Source: Cryoendolithus antarcticus (taxonomy: Eukaryota > Ascomycota > Dothideomycetes > Cladosporiales > Cladosporiaceae). Taken from it: a stretch of DNA of 64,000 bases. Below are positions 41,080-51,269 of the stretch, one piece after another. The translations under genes and the position numbers were made by a program. Within the stretch, counting starts at the first letter, position 1; every line of letters begins with the position of its first letter. The notes beneath the pieces were generated by a model, which saw only the letters and a list, made by a program, of their open reading frames with translations, did not search any database and had not been told where the DNA came from. Location of the stretch: positions 186,001-250,000 of the forward strand of contig NAJO01000022.1 in the NCBI GenBank assembly GCA_002077065.1, given 5' to 3'.

Positions 41080-42874
41080 CTACTCCTCATCCTCACCCAC
41101 AACGCTCATTCCCACCCCTTCATCTTCCTCCTCCTCGAACGTGTCCCTCGGTACCTGATACAAGCGGATTGTAGGCTTGTTCGGGTCCTTGACTAGGACG
41201 TACTTCGCATCCTCCTCCTTTTCCCTGAGCACCATATCGACGAATGTCCGCACGATGGCCCAGCCGTTGTTAAGGTTCAAGTTCATCTGCGTGGCGAATT
41301 CACGAGGTTTGTAGCCAAGCACGCCGAGCACGACGTGGTCAGAGGTATTCTTGGGCGTGAGGCGGGAGATGAAGCTGGGAGTAACGTTAGTGATGGACTT
41401 GTCAAAGGGAGAGAAGCGGAAAGACGTACCCAAGCTTCATCTGATCCGCCTTGGCGAGGATGGATTGTGTGGTCCAGCGAGCGAGCTTGCAGCTGTTGTT
41501 CTTCATCTCAGTTGCCACGACCGCACCGCGTTGCGATGCGAGCTTTGTCCGCCAGTCGAGCGCGCCTCCAGAACCTTGCGCCTTGTTGTCGAATTCGTTC
41601 AGTGCCTTGATGGTGAGGAACTGGTCTTCACCGCTGATGTTGTTCTTCACAACAGCGTCCAGCTCTGTGCGTACGATGAGGTACAGTGGATTCTCGTCGG
41701 CCTCGAGTGACAGATCGAAGCGGCGGTATTTGTATGCTTTCGACGCGGGCGGGTCTGTCTCCTCGGCAGCATTGTAGAAGGGGTGCTCGTTGCTCATGTC
41801 GAGCTTGTTCGAGTCTGACTCGATGACCACTTGGGTTGGGAAGACGTTGTTGATGTGGGTAGCTTCCTCCTTGAGAGCGCCAGGACTGTTGATCTGGTCT
41901 TTGTTGCCCTCGCTGATCTCGAGCGGCGCGTCGGCGGCGTTCTCGTTGACTGTGACCATGTCTAGACTGCTGCCTTCCCGCTTGTCGATGAAGACTTTGT
42001 TTCCCTGCTTGAGCATGACGATATCCCAGCTGTAGACACTCCGGGGCGCACACATGAGCATGGAGAGAATGTTGTCAGTTGCGAAGATGGTGGCTTCGTC
42101 TTTCTCGGCGAGTTCTTGAATGACAGGGTCAGCGGATGTAGTGACGTTGTATGCGGCGCGATCCAGGTTGGTGAGCTTCTTGACGCTTGTTGCTGCGCCC
42201 GGTTGCTTGTCGAACGCGCGGTCGTAGTAATATAGGAAGCCATAATCATCGAGATCCTCGCCCTCGCCAGTGTCGAGGTTAAGCTTCGATAGCCTGTTAA
42301 AGTCGATTTCTTCCAGCATGCGCCATGAGTCCTTGGGCTGTACTGAAGCTTCACGATTCCGCTGCGGCTTGTCGTAATCTCTCCAGCCTCCGCGACCGCC
42401 GCGTCCACCCCTGCCTCCGCGACCTCCACGCGGGTCGTAGCCTCCTCGCTGCCCACCGCGCCCATCGACTCGAGTGAACGTCGCTCGGCCGCCTCGCTGT
42501 TGGCCACGCTGCCCGCGCCCTCTCACAAATGCACCTCCGCGTCCACCAAAGCCTCGTCCACGAGTCGGTGCCGAGCGGTCTACAAGCGAGAAGCTGCCCT
42601 CCTCGTTCTGCCCCTCGACATTAAAGATGGACTGAAGTCCGCCGGGTCCGCCTGCGCCGTAGATCTGATCGCGGTACCGCTGTTGATATTGCTGCCGTCC
42701 TCCGCGGTCTGACTTGTCGCCTGCCGTCCAGTCTGCCATGCGGCCAAGCTTGTCGCCCTTGGAGAATGGCGCATAGGGTACACCGTTGAGCATCGTGTCG
42801 GTAGTGGTCGGAGGTCCCCATCCGTCGGTGGCGGGGAGGGCCTCAATGAGGTCCAGTAATGATGCGGGCGCCAT
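41080..42874 (-). CDS. Translation initiation factor eIF3 subunit d
   Basis: Two exons on the minus strand, 41430-42874 and 41080-41374, 579 aa. The 55-nt intron (GTACGT, CTAAC branch, CCCAG) falls within a Gly codon and joins QMKLG to FISRLTPKN, restoring conserved eIF3d text. Family knowledge: subunit of the eIF3 complex at the mRNA exit of the 40S; its C-terminal domain can bind the mRNA cap. Seen: N-terminal GWGPP and [15 protein letters not shown] blocks; an Arg/Gly-rich segment (105-163) with many RGG units; then [47 protein letters not shown] and [19 protein letters not shown]. The acidic C-terminus ends GEDEE. Identification is firm. Confidence 0.95.
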
Positions 42875-43167
42875 GATTGCGGTAATGAGGGAGTGGCGGA
42901 GGAGGTCGTCGTCGTTGGCCAGTGGGTGTAGTCAACAATTTCGAGGACCGGAAATCTTGGCAAGATCGACTCGCGGAACTGTACCGCACCGGCTTCACTG
43001 TAGTGCCTGAGCATCCTTTACGGATATCATCTCCATGCTCTCAAACACGCACTCACAAGGCGTGCATCGTATGCTACGTCGTATGATTGCACGTACAAGT
43101 CTTACCGCTGTAGTGCTCCTGTTATGTCAATGATCATACGATATGGCGAACATCACACAGCTGTGGC
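42875..43167. promoter_or_regulatory. Divergent promoter between eIF3d and the unknown nuclear-type gene
   Basis: 293 bp separate the divergent ATGs. It ends with an upstream ORF start at 43143 for the rightward gene. No specific factor site recognised. Confidence 0.5.
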
Positions 43168-43226
43168 ATGGGTTCTCGCATAGACCTTCGAGTCCACGCC
43201 GGCGCGTCGACGACGAGGAAGGATGA
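43143..43226 (+). promoter_or_regulatory. Overlapping upstream ORF (27 codons)
   Basis: ATG at 43143 (G at -3, G at +4) opens a 27-codon frame that ends at TGA 43224-43226. This is inside the main coding region, which starts at 43168 in another frame. If the transcript includes it, scanning ribosomes would meet it first and main-frame translation would need leaky scanning. Confidence 0.4.
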
Positions 43227-44691
43227 CAATCGCTACAAGGCGCAAGCGGCGGCATATGCTGACTTCCAATCGACTGGCCGGATAGCACTGCTCGAAATCC
43301 AATCGCATCAATCTGGTAGCGAGGATGCCTTGAATGTCGGGCCTCACGGAGCCGTCGCTTCACCTGTTCTCAATAACTTGAATTCACTAGCAAACCGTGC
43401 CGAGGATGCCTATCAAGGCGTTGTCATGGACAATACCACTATCTTTTTGGACGATACTCAGCTAGGCTACAGTGTTCTGGAAAGTCAGCTTCACAGTTCT
43501 CGCCACTACCTACCTACCGCGAAACCGGTATCGCCTGGTCCGGCGTTCACGCAGCGCAAGAGGCCTGCCGAGTCAGCTTACGAGGCAACTCTGCCTCCTT
43601 GTAAGAAGGCAAAGGTTTCACCGGTGACGGTCCATGTAGACGATGTGATTTCTCCGGCGACCTCCCCGAGTCAGTCCTCTTATCTGAAGACTCCGGTGCT
43701 CGATCGGACTCGTCAGCAAGATCCACCAAGCTCGCCGGTCAGTAGTCCCGTCGACCAGTTGCAGAGTCTCTCATTGCCTGCCGTGCCAAACGCTGAGCTC
43801 CGTGAGGGTGCGGGCAGCAGTCACGAGCCTCCTGAGCTTGCATCGAGCCAAGTCGAATCTCTGCGCGACGTCCAAGCACACCGTAGCCAATCAGTCAGTC
43901 ATGAGCTGAGCTCACAGCTGCCCACCACATACTCGCTGAGCGATATCACATCTGATAGGACGAGCAAGCAGCAGAGCGGGCAAAGATCGGTCAGCGACCC
44001 TGGTCCTGTCCTGCAAAGCAGTCTGGTCATTTCGCGACCAACACCAGATGGTCCGCACACCCAACATGCCAGCACACGTATCGCGGGACAGCAAACCCTA
44101 CCTTCACCGGTGCACGTACCTGCCTCCGCGAATTTAAGCGCCCAGGGCTACCAAAACCTACGACAGAAAGCGCCTGAAGCCTCAAGTCCTCAGACCACCA
44201 GTCTTTCAGCTCAACCCACACTACCAATCACCATCCAACCACCTCCTCCAGAGACGTCTCTTGGGCCACTGGAGTCCCACATCACACCCACACTTGCCTT
44301 CCTGGCCTCTCAGCCGTCCCTGACTTCATCTTACAAGCCCGTCTTACTGGCTCGCGAGCTTCGCCCAACTGAACGAGGATGCTGGACTTTCAGCACGGAC
44401 TCATGGCACGCTGGTGATCAGACTGCATTCTTTGACTTCCTCCAAAAGATGATCAGCGAAGGCAGGGTCGGATGGGGCGTGCACTGCATTCGCGAGATCG
44501 GAGAGAGTGGGCAGGGGATGGTGAAGGTGTTCTGTTGGGGAGAGGTGGTCATGCACGTGTACTTGCTGCTGTATGCAGCGAGTAAGAGCAAAGTCAGTAA
44601 GATGGGCTTGCAGTGGGTTGATGCTGAGGGAAAGATAGTCGTGCAGATGCGTGGCCGAGGCGATGCTGCTGTTGAAGGCAACAAAGTGTAA
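43168..44691 (+). CDS. Conserved fungal protein with nuclear signal, unknown function
   Basis: 507 aa, single exon. Two ordered ends flank a disordered middle. N-terminus: RIDLRVHAGASTTRKDDNRY and KAQAAAYADF (about 4-34), a block I recall from other ascomycete hypothetical proteins. A bipartite nuclear signal is visible as RKRP ... CKKAK (about 131-151). The middle (150-390) is Ser/Pro/Gln-rich. The C-terminal domain (about 395-500) begins LARELRPTERGCWTFSTDSW and continues with FFDFLQKMISEGRVGWGVHC, VVMHVYLLLYAASKSKVSKMG and LQWVDAEGKIVVQMRG. No enzymatic motif or zinc finger is present. A nuclear role is inferred only from the basic signal. Confidence 0.75.
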   Translation: MGSRIDLRVHAGASTTRKDDNRYKAQAAAYADFQSTGRIALLEIQSHQSGSEDALNVGPHGAVASPVLNNLNSLANRAEDAYQGVVMDNTTIFLDDTQLGYSVLESQLHSSRHYLPTAKPVSPGPAFTQRKRPAESAYEATLPPCKKAKVSPVTVHVDDVISPATSPSQSSYLKTPVLDRTRQQDPPSSPVSSPVDQLQSLSLPAVPNAELREGAGSSHEPPELASSQVESLRDVQAHRSQSVSHELSSQLPTTYSLSDITSDRTSKQQSGQRSVSDPGPVLQSSLVISRPTPDGPHTQHASTRIAGQQTLPSPVHVPASANLSAQGYQNLRQKAPEASSPQTTSLSAQPTLPITIQPPPPETSLGPLESHITPTLAFLASQPSLTSSYKPVLLARELRPTERGCWTFSTDSWHAGDQTAFFDFLQKMISEGRVGWGVHCIREIGESGQGMVKVFCWGEVVMHVYLLLYAASKSKVSKMGLQWVDAEGKIVVQMRGRGDAAVEGNKV

Positions 44692-45765
44692 CGTATACAG
44701 GATCAGGTGATGCCTGAGGCACATTGCACATTTTCGGACGCATTTCTGGACCATGCACAGCATGATGGACTAGACAGTGCTCAGTGATCATGCTATGTAG
44801 TGCCTACATCAGTTTATCTCAATGTACTGAGTTTAATGCTGACCCGACCGGCTGGACAAATCAGGCGATGCAAGAAGGGCGGCCTCCATGTCAACCAGCT
44901 GCTCTCGGGATGATTGCCAGGCGATGCTGACAGAGCCAGACATCACAACTAATGCATATGATACGTCGTGAGCGGTGCGATGCCGTGACCCTTGGACGTG
45001 CTGCAACTCTTAGCCAGGGTCTGTAATGTCATCGTGTCGAGATCAAAGCGATGTTAGTGTATATTTCGCGGCTCTCGGGTTACCAGAGAAGTAGATAGAC
45101 CGTGAACTCCCTTGTATGCCTATCAAAATGCTACGACGGTTCTATGCGATGAAGTCTAATTCAATCTGTCTCCCAACGAAGTCTTCTCCTGCAGTCTACC
45201 CTCTCACGCTCTGTTGCAGAGCCTCACCCAGCAGAGCATTCTGAACCTTAGGCCTCCATCTCAGGCACGCCCACATGCCCCCACCGGGGCGTAGACGCAT
45301 GCACCGCGCCAATTCCTGCCTATTGTACATCACCAACCCATGCTAAACCTAGCAAGCCAGCCCACATCATCCTTCCCGCGTCTGCATGTGCTGGCAAATC
45401 GGTACGTCGATAGCGTGCGGCTGACAATCCCGACTCCCGACTTCACACCTGTGATCGGCCTCGTCTCCAGACTACCGGGATTGTGATAAGGGCTTTGTTT
45501 GGTCTGATGTGCAGAGCTGGTGGCTGGATATGGCTGAGTTGGGTTGGCAAGGATGCGGGGTGGGGATTGGGAGGATGATTTGAGATGAGGCTCTGCTTGG
45601 GAGGCTCTGCGGAGGGATTGGAGGCCGACTTCGATGCTGGCTTGAGGAGTGGGGAGTGAGAGTCGAAGGCGGTGAAGGTAGTTTGTTATATTATGATCAT
45701 TATGTGTAGTATTCGGTCACTATTACTATCTCACATCACGCGTAGAGAATGCTCGTAGTATCGCA
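44692..45765. other. 1.1-kb gene-free region
   Basis: Converging 3' ends of the unknown nuclear-type gene and the C2H2 gene. No reading frame of note, no tRNA or repeat recognised. Confidence 0.4.
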
Positions 45766-47151
45766 TCATCGACCGTCGTCAGCCAGTCGCACTGCACCCG
45801 CGCTCTGCACACCCAAGCGTGTCGCGCACAACCAGTCCTCCATTCCCTGGTCCCTCCTCCAATCCTCCACTGCAACGATCGCAGTAGATCCCCGCTTCAC
45901 CCCTTCGAGATGTGTTCCCACGTGCTCCAGCCTGTCCTCGAAGCTACCTGGGCCCTCGAAGACACGATCGCAGAACAGGCAACAAGTATTCTCCGGTAGT
46001 CCACGAAGTGCAAGACAGCACTGATCGGCCAGTATGTCGAGATCGATGTCCGTTGTCTCGTGCTTGATTGACTTGACTGGAGTGCGTTTCTTGCTGCTTG
46101 TCGTGACCTTGCTTGACGCTTTGAGCGTGTGCATCCTTCTGACATGCTGTACGAAGAGATCCTTCCGATTGAACTCGTTGTGCCCTTTGGTGGAGTTATC
46201 GGGACAGAATGTGCAGCGCCATATTGCCGTGCGCAGATGCTGTTTGTAGACGTGCCGCTTCCACTCGTTCTTCGCTGTGAAGGAAGAGGGACATCCATAC
46301 GGAGCGAGCGGGCAGGGGAAAGGTCGCGGGGTCGGGACGTTAGATCGATTCATGCTGAAGGTGGGCGCACGAGAGACGATGGATCGTCGTCTGGCTGTAG
46401 CTGGTCGGTCGCGATGGGTTGAGTCACGAAGGCTTTCGCGCTTTATTCGACGAACGACGGGAGATCGAGGAGGTGGAAGCGATGCAGGTGGAGTCTGCGC
46501 TGAGTGTAGTATCGACGTATGCGGTATCTGATGGTCTATCGGTGCCTGTATTGGGGTGAACCCCTCTTCGGGCTGATGCGTATAGTCAGGGTACCATGGA
46601 TTGTCTCCGTGCGCCGCCTCTTCCGGCTGTGCATCGACGTATAATTGCATGTCGCCGGGCGTAATGTATTGCGCGCCGGCGTATGCATGGTCATGTTCGA
46701 AATCGCACGTTCCCGTGGATCCGAGAATATGATCGCCGCATGTAGGTAGCGACGAGTATGATAGAGTATGTAGCTGGGGTGATCCGAATGTCGACATGTG
46801 TCGTTCGCTGGAGCAGTCGCTGCTGTAGGCCGAGTCGGTTGGCTGAGACAGTAAGCGCGGCGATTGCCAATGCCCATAGGTACGTTCGTGTATGAGTTGA
46901 TCGTGCTCGAACCAATGGGACCCTCGTAGAGTATATGAGCTGATTTCGTGGTGCTGATGATGATGAGGCTGGGACGGCCAAAGATGTTCAAGGGAGGCGA
47001 AGGGCTCAAGTGTTTTGACGCCGGCCGTAACGTAATCAAGAGATGGCAGATTGTGCGTCGAAGGGGCGTGGTGGTCGATGGGTGTTTCTATGATCTCCGG
47101 TCGAGCCCAGGGATGCTGAACGTGCGACGCTAAATACGCCGGTCTAGACAT
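45766..47151 (-). CDS. C2H2 zinc-finger transcription factor
   Basis: 461 aa from the ATG at 47151 (MSRPAYLASH). The open frame continues upstream, but that part lacks an ATG in good context and reads as non-coding. The N-terminal 270 residues are His/Ser/Pro/Tyr-rich and likely regulatory. Zinc fingers: FPCPLAPYGCPSSFTAKNEW with H..H spacing RHVYKQH (about 277-305), then WRCTFCPDNS with HVRRMH (about 310-345). A third Cys2-type finger, CCLFCDRVFEGPGSF with EHVGTH, follows at about 385-415. Basic KKRTPVKSIKHE between them may add a nuclear signal. This arrangement is common in Pezizomycotina-specific C2H2 regulators. Targets unknown. Confidence 0.85.
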   Translation of the reverse strand: MSRPAYLASHVQHPWARPEIIETPIDHHAPSTHNLPSLDYVTAGVKTLEPFASLEHLWPSQPHHHQHHEISSYTLRGSHWFEHDQLIHERTYGHWQSPRLLSQPTDSAYSSDCSSERHMSTFGSPQLHTLSYSSLPTCGDHILGSTGTCDFEHDHAYAGAQYITPGDMQLYVDAQPEEAAHGDNPWYPDYTHQPEEGFTPIQAPIDHQIPHTSILHSAQTPPASLPPPRSPVVRRIKRESLRDSTHRDRPATARRRSIVSRAPTFSMNRSNVPTPRPFPCPLAPYGCPSSFTAKNEWKRHVYKQHLRTAIWRCTFCPDNSTKGHNEFNRKDLFVQHVRRMHTLKASSKVTTSSKKRTPVKSIKHETTDIDLDILADQCCLALRGLPENTCCLFCDRVFEGPGSFEDRLEHVGTHLEGVKRGSTAIVAVEDWRRDQGMEDWLCATRLGVQSAGAVRLADDGR

Positions 47152-49132
47152 TGCTAGATGATGTGTTCGTTGTTGGTGTGGAGGCTGAGTTGAACAGAGC
47201 GTAGCCTTGCCTGTGTATATTTGCTGAGTGCGAGGCTGCAAAGTGTATCGTCTTCCGTTGACTATATGTTGAACGGTAGCTCGAAATCGTCTCCTTGTGA
47301 CGATCGTAGAGTCGACGACAACGACGATGAGGCTCGATTGAAGACGGCGAAGCTCATGCAATGCATCGACGAGAATAGATACAATACTGTGGCTCAGCGT
47401 ACCCAGTCCAGCAATAAGGCAAAGAGAATTGTGCAGTAGGGGAAACTAAGCCCTCGACGAATGCATGGTCGGAGACTGCGCCTACCTCGAAGACAGCCTC
47501 CCATATATGCCCAGTAGATGGGAGTAAAAGCATAGTATCGCTCGCAGAGCCTCATCTAAGGGTCCAAGCACTACTTCTCGCGGGACGTGAGACACTCGAC
47601 GCGCTCCTGCGCCTACTTCAAGGGCGCAGGGGAGCCTACCATGGCTTGGCGAGCTCGTAGATTGCAGCGACATACCGGTGAGCGGGAACTAGCGAACCAG
47701 ATCGCCCATACGGCAAGTTGCTCCAGGATCGTCCACCGGGTTGGGTGCTGATCGACATTAGATGGCGTCTGTAGAAGCGGCTGGACGGGTCTCACACGCG
47801 CGTGCACTCATGAGCAACGATGTGGGAAAGCTAATACCACGTCCATGCAGTTGTCATCTGCAAGAGGCCGCAATTGTGTTACAAAGTATGCCTTCTCTAG
47901 GCAAATCGGGCTTGATAATTGACGTCTATTGGACGCCACGACATGCGACTCCGGCGAGACGGCACACGTTCCTGGGGAATCGTATATGCAGGCGCGGTCG
48001 GAGCTCCAGGAACGTTGCCTTCTTCCGGCTCTCGTGCTGAGGTACAACCTGCATCGGGCGTCCAGTCTGTGTGCAGCAGGTTGATACAGCCGCGGAGGAA
48101 GCTTCAGTGAGTTGCGATCAACGAGTAGTCGAGTCGCTGATGTGGACCAGTGTCGTCGGCGACGTCATCGCTGGGAAGCATGTACGCCGAGAATATCCCA
48201 ATGCTGCAGTCCATTCTCGTGGTGGCAGAGTCGAGATCGCGGGGGCGGAGTGATGTGGGCCATGCGGCTTAATCGAGTCGTACAGGAAAAGAGGCGTTGT
48301 TCAACAGCAAGTCTTACCGCGGCACGAGGCACGAGGCTTCGGGGCGACAGGGAGGGCGATCTCCCGAGATGCAGCCAGCGCCCAGATCGGCAGGCCCGCG
48401 AGTCATAGATATTGGCTGTGTCGTCCAAGTCGTTTTCATTAGCATGCGATGCTATCTGATGAATCTTCGACCGTGCAGATGGTTCTACCTCATCATGCTG
48501 ACATACTGAGCCGCCTCAACGCATCTGAGCGACACTCCTTATCTCAAACGTAGCATCGCATACAAGAGGCATCGCCTCGGTCGGTGCGTGCTCCCAGCAT
48601 CGCCTTGCCTCGAGCATCAGACCTGATAGAAGGCCGCTGGAGAAGCTCGCTGGTCGCCTGGGTCTCGAAATGGAGACATAATTCGTCGCCGAAGCACTCT
48701 GCTGATCAGCTGACGAGGTGGCTGTTGCGTGCGAGCGTCAAACATTCTGTCGGTTCAACTCAAGTCCTCTCGGCCTCGAGGCCTTCCGCCGAGGCCATCA
48801 TGTGTGAAAGAGACTCTTACTGTAGGAGACTCGGAGGGCTATCCGGACAAGCCAAGCCTCAAGACGCGCATTTCTCTTCGCGAAGGCCACAACGAGTGGA
48901 CCTGACCAACAGTGAACAGTCATCTTCGCGTCACCAAACCCTAAATCCATCCAAGCTTCACCCGAACTAACCAAGCGTTCCAGGTTTCGATCGGATGCTG
49001 GCAACGGTTTTCCTCACTTTCACTTGGCAACCACGCTCATGACGCGCGCGTAGAGCTACGAAGGTAGATAGAATTCGCAGTAAGCTCACCACAAGTAGAC
49101 TTTCCGTTCCTCTGCATCACCACACCGTCAAG
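47152..49132. other. 2-kb gene-free region
   Basis: Contains the promoters of the C2H2 gene (left) and the phosphatase gene (right). Open frames are short, on both strands, and lack family resemblance. An AAACCCTAA motif sits near 48936-48944, about 190 bp before the phosphatase start. No RNA gene recognised. Confidence 0.4.
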
Positions 49133-50515
49133 ATGCTACTGCTCGCTCTCGCCCTGCCGTTCGCCTTTGCACAAAACCAACAGCCATTATACTCGACATA
49201 CACCTTCAACCCACTCGAGCATCTCGCCGGTATAGCGCCATACTTCGAGCCAGCCGACCCTCCACGCGAACCCTCGCCTCCCCAAGGATGCAAAGTGACG
49301 AAAGCCGCCTACTTGGTCCGCCATGCCGCAATCAACGCGAATGACTTCGACTACGAATCTTACCTCGAGCCGTTCACGCAGAAATTGGATAACACGAGCC
49401 AGAAGTGGAGCAACACCTCGGACCTCTCGTTTCTCGCCACATGGTTCCCGCCTGCGATCGAGGAAGAGGAGATGCTGACTCGTACCGGCCGCCTCGAAGC
49501 CTCTCAGCTCGCTGTGCAATTGTCCTATCGCTACCCTGATCTCCGTCTCCCGAGCACGGTTTGGGCGAGCAGCGCTGAGCGCACGGTCGCCAGTGCCAAA
49601 GGCTTCATCCGAGGCATCGAACGTGAGGACAACACTATCAATCTTACGACCATCTACGAAGGCAAGGAGGCCGGCGCCAACAGTCTTACGCCGTATAGCT
49701 CATGCCCTGCGTATCATGGCTCCATGGGCGCTGAGCAAAGTCAGGCTTATGTCAAAGTCTTCACTGCACCGATCCTAGCGCGGTTCAAGGCATACGCTCC
49801 AAACTTCAACTGGACATCTTCAGATGTAATTGGAATGTTCGAGTACTGTGGCTACGAAACCGTGATCCGCGGTTCCTCGCCCTTCTGCTCTGCCGATCTG
49901 TTCACTCCCGATGAGTGGCTGCAATTCGAGTACAGCCAGGACATCATGTATTACCAGAACGTAGGCTACGGGCATGGGGAAGAGTTCACTGGCGCGGTTG
50001 GCCTGCCCTGGGTGAACGCTACGGTGAATCTCCTGTCGTCAGAGGACTCGGAGGAAGACATGTACGTCTCGTTCACGCACCGCGAGCTCCCACCGATGGT
50101 CCTCGTAGCCCTGGGATTGTTCAACAACTCTGCACTCACTGGTGCGAACCTTCCAAATGCCACCATGCCGCTCGACAGAGTGAACCACCACCGCACCTGG
50201 ATCTCGAGCTACATCCTGCCGTTCTTGACCAACATCGCGATCGAGAAGATGAACTGCTCCGCCAGCTTCGGATTCGAGAACACTACGGATCCGACGTACT
50301 ATCGCGTGCTAGTGAATCGCAGCCCACAGACTCTTCCGTCATGTTACGATGGGCCTGCAGAGAGCTGCTCGGCGAAGGGAATGGAGACTTTCCTGCGGGG
50401 CAGGACTGAGGTCGTGGGAGAGTACTCGGAGAGGTGCGGTGTGGATTATAGTAACAGCACGGATGTGCTGAGTATCTATACCGCTAATGTGAAGGGGAAG
50501 GCTGTAGGTAGATAA
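49133..50515 (+). CDS. Secreted histidine-phosphatase-family protein (acid phosphatase/phytase fold) with variant active site
   Basis: 460 aa, single exon. Signal peptide MLLLALALPFAFA. Family knowledge: branch 2 histidine phosphatases use RHGxRxP and a distal HD to cleave phosphomonoesters such as phytate. Seen: R63-H64 in YLVRHAAINANDFDY, where GxRxP is replaced by AINAN; SAERTVASAKGFIRG with the conserved Arg; and H316 in SFTHRELPPM, where the usual HD/HAE reads HRE. About a dozen N-glycosylation sites (N-x-S/T) and several Cys suggest a stable secreted glycoprotein. I recall the RHAAI-ANDFDYE form in other ascomycetes, so this is a conserved subclade and not a local decay. Activity and substrate are uncertain. 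Confidence 0.82.
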   Translation: MLLLALALPFAFAQNQQPLYSTYTFNPLEHLAGIAPYFEPADPPREPSPPQGCKVTKAAYLVRHAAINANDFDYESYLEPFTQKLDNTSQKWSNTSDLSFLATWFPPAIEEEEMLTRTGRLEASQLAVQLSYRYPDLRLPSTVWASSAERTVASAKGFIRGIEREDNTINLTTIYEGKEAGANSLTPYSSCPAYHGSMGAEQSQAYVKVFTAPILARFKAYAPNFNWTSSDVIGMFEYCGYETVIRGSSPFCSADLFTPDEWLQFEYSQDIMYYQNVGYGHGEEFTGAVGLPWVNATVNLLSSEDSEEDMYVSFTHRELPPMVLVALGLFNNSALTGANLPNATMPLDRVNHHRTWISSYILPFLTNIAIEKMNCSASFGFENTTDPTYYRVLVNRSPQTLPSCYDGPAESCSAKGMETFLRGRTEVVGEYSERCGVDYSNSTDVLSIYTANVKGKAVGR

Positions 50516-50735
50516 TCGGAATTGGAATTGGCTAGCATGAAATGATTCGCCATCGTCGCAACGCCAACCAGCCAGGTCAGCCTTCCATCGACAAGTGCAT
50601 ATGGCTACCGAAGTACCTCTCATCCCCGCATCTTCTTTATCTAAGAGCTGAGCGTGTACATCATTTTCGCTCTTTCACTTTCCGCCACTAATAAGAAGCC
50701 CACTTACAAACAACACATCTCCAACCAACTTGACC

Positions 50736-51131
50736 ATGCCGCTTCATCGGTCCTCCCTCCTCCCCAACATCGCAGCTCTGATATCCCTCCTCCCTGTAGC
50801 TCTCGGCATAGCCGCCCTCTACTCCCCCCGCACAGCTCTCTCTAATCTTTCCTTTCCACTGCCTGCCTCTCACGAATCACAAGCTCTCGCCGATGCTCTC
50901 GTACGCTTTTACAGCGGCCGCAACATTGCCATCGGCTTGACAAACCTACTGGCCTGGTATGGTGGACATCGCACTGTGTTGGGGAGCAGTATGATCATTG
51001 GCACGGTCGTGGCGGGCGTGGACGGATGGGCTAGCAGGATACTTCTGGGTGCGGGGACGGTGGAATGGGGGCATTGGATGTTTACTTTTTTAGGGCTGGC
51101 ACTGGGAGGGGGCATCCTGGAGTGGTGGTGA
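50736..51131 (+). CDS. Small four-helix membrane protein, DUF4267-like
   Basis: 131 aa from the ATG at 50736 (MPLHRSSLLPN). Four hydrophobic segments are visible: IAALISLLPVALGIAALY, RNIAIGLTNLLAWYGG, GSSMIIGTVVAGVDGWA and MFTFLGLALGGGILEWW. The RNIAIGL block and the short loops resemble the DUF4267 family of small fungal and bacterial membrane proteins. No catalytic residues seen; function unknown. It lies 220 bp after the phosphatase gene on the same strand and converges with spc2. Confidence 0.7.
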   Translation: MPLHRSSLLPNIAALISLLPVALGIAALYSPRTALSNLSFPLPASHESQALADALVRFYSGRNIAIGLTNLLAWYGGHRTVLGSSMIIGTVVAGVDGWASRILLGAGTVEWGHWMFTFLGLALGGGILEWW

Positions 51132-51269
51132 GGTATGGCGCGGGACTTGGGCCGATGGCGAGTTCGACTTTGCGGCGGAACCACGAAGATTCCTTGCGGG
51201 ATGGAGGATTGAGGTCTTGAACTTGGGACAGTGGAGTTGGGCAAGGCCTTCTCTACGAGAAGAAGGTCA

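Noticed and set aside
47152..47361. 70-codon N-terminal extension of the C2H2 factor
   Set aside because: No good ATG context. The MSRPAYLASH start at 47151 is typical, and the upstream translation looks non-coding.
48936..48944. AAACCCTAA as a second telo-box element
   Set aside because: A single unit of this length is expected by chance in non-coding sequence, and the next gene is a phosphatase, not a ribosome-biogenesis gene.
44692..49132. tRNA genes in the long gaps
   Set aside because: I searched by eye for a GTTCRANNC B-box with a matching A-box and acceptor stem and found none. A covariance-model scan would be decisive.
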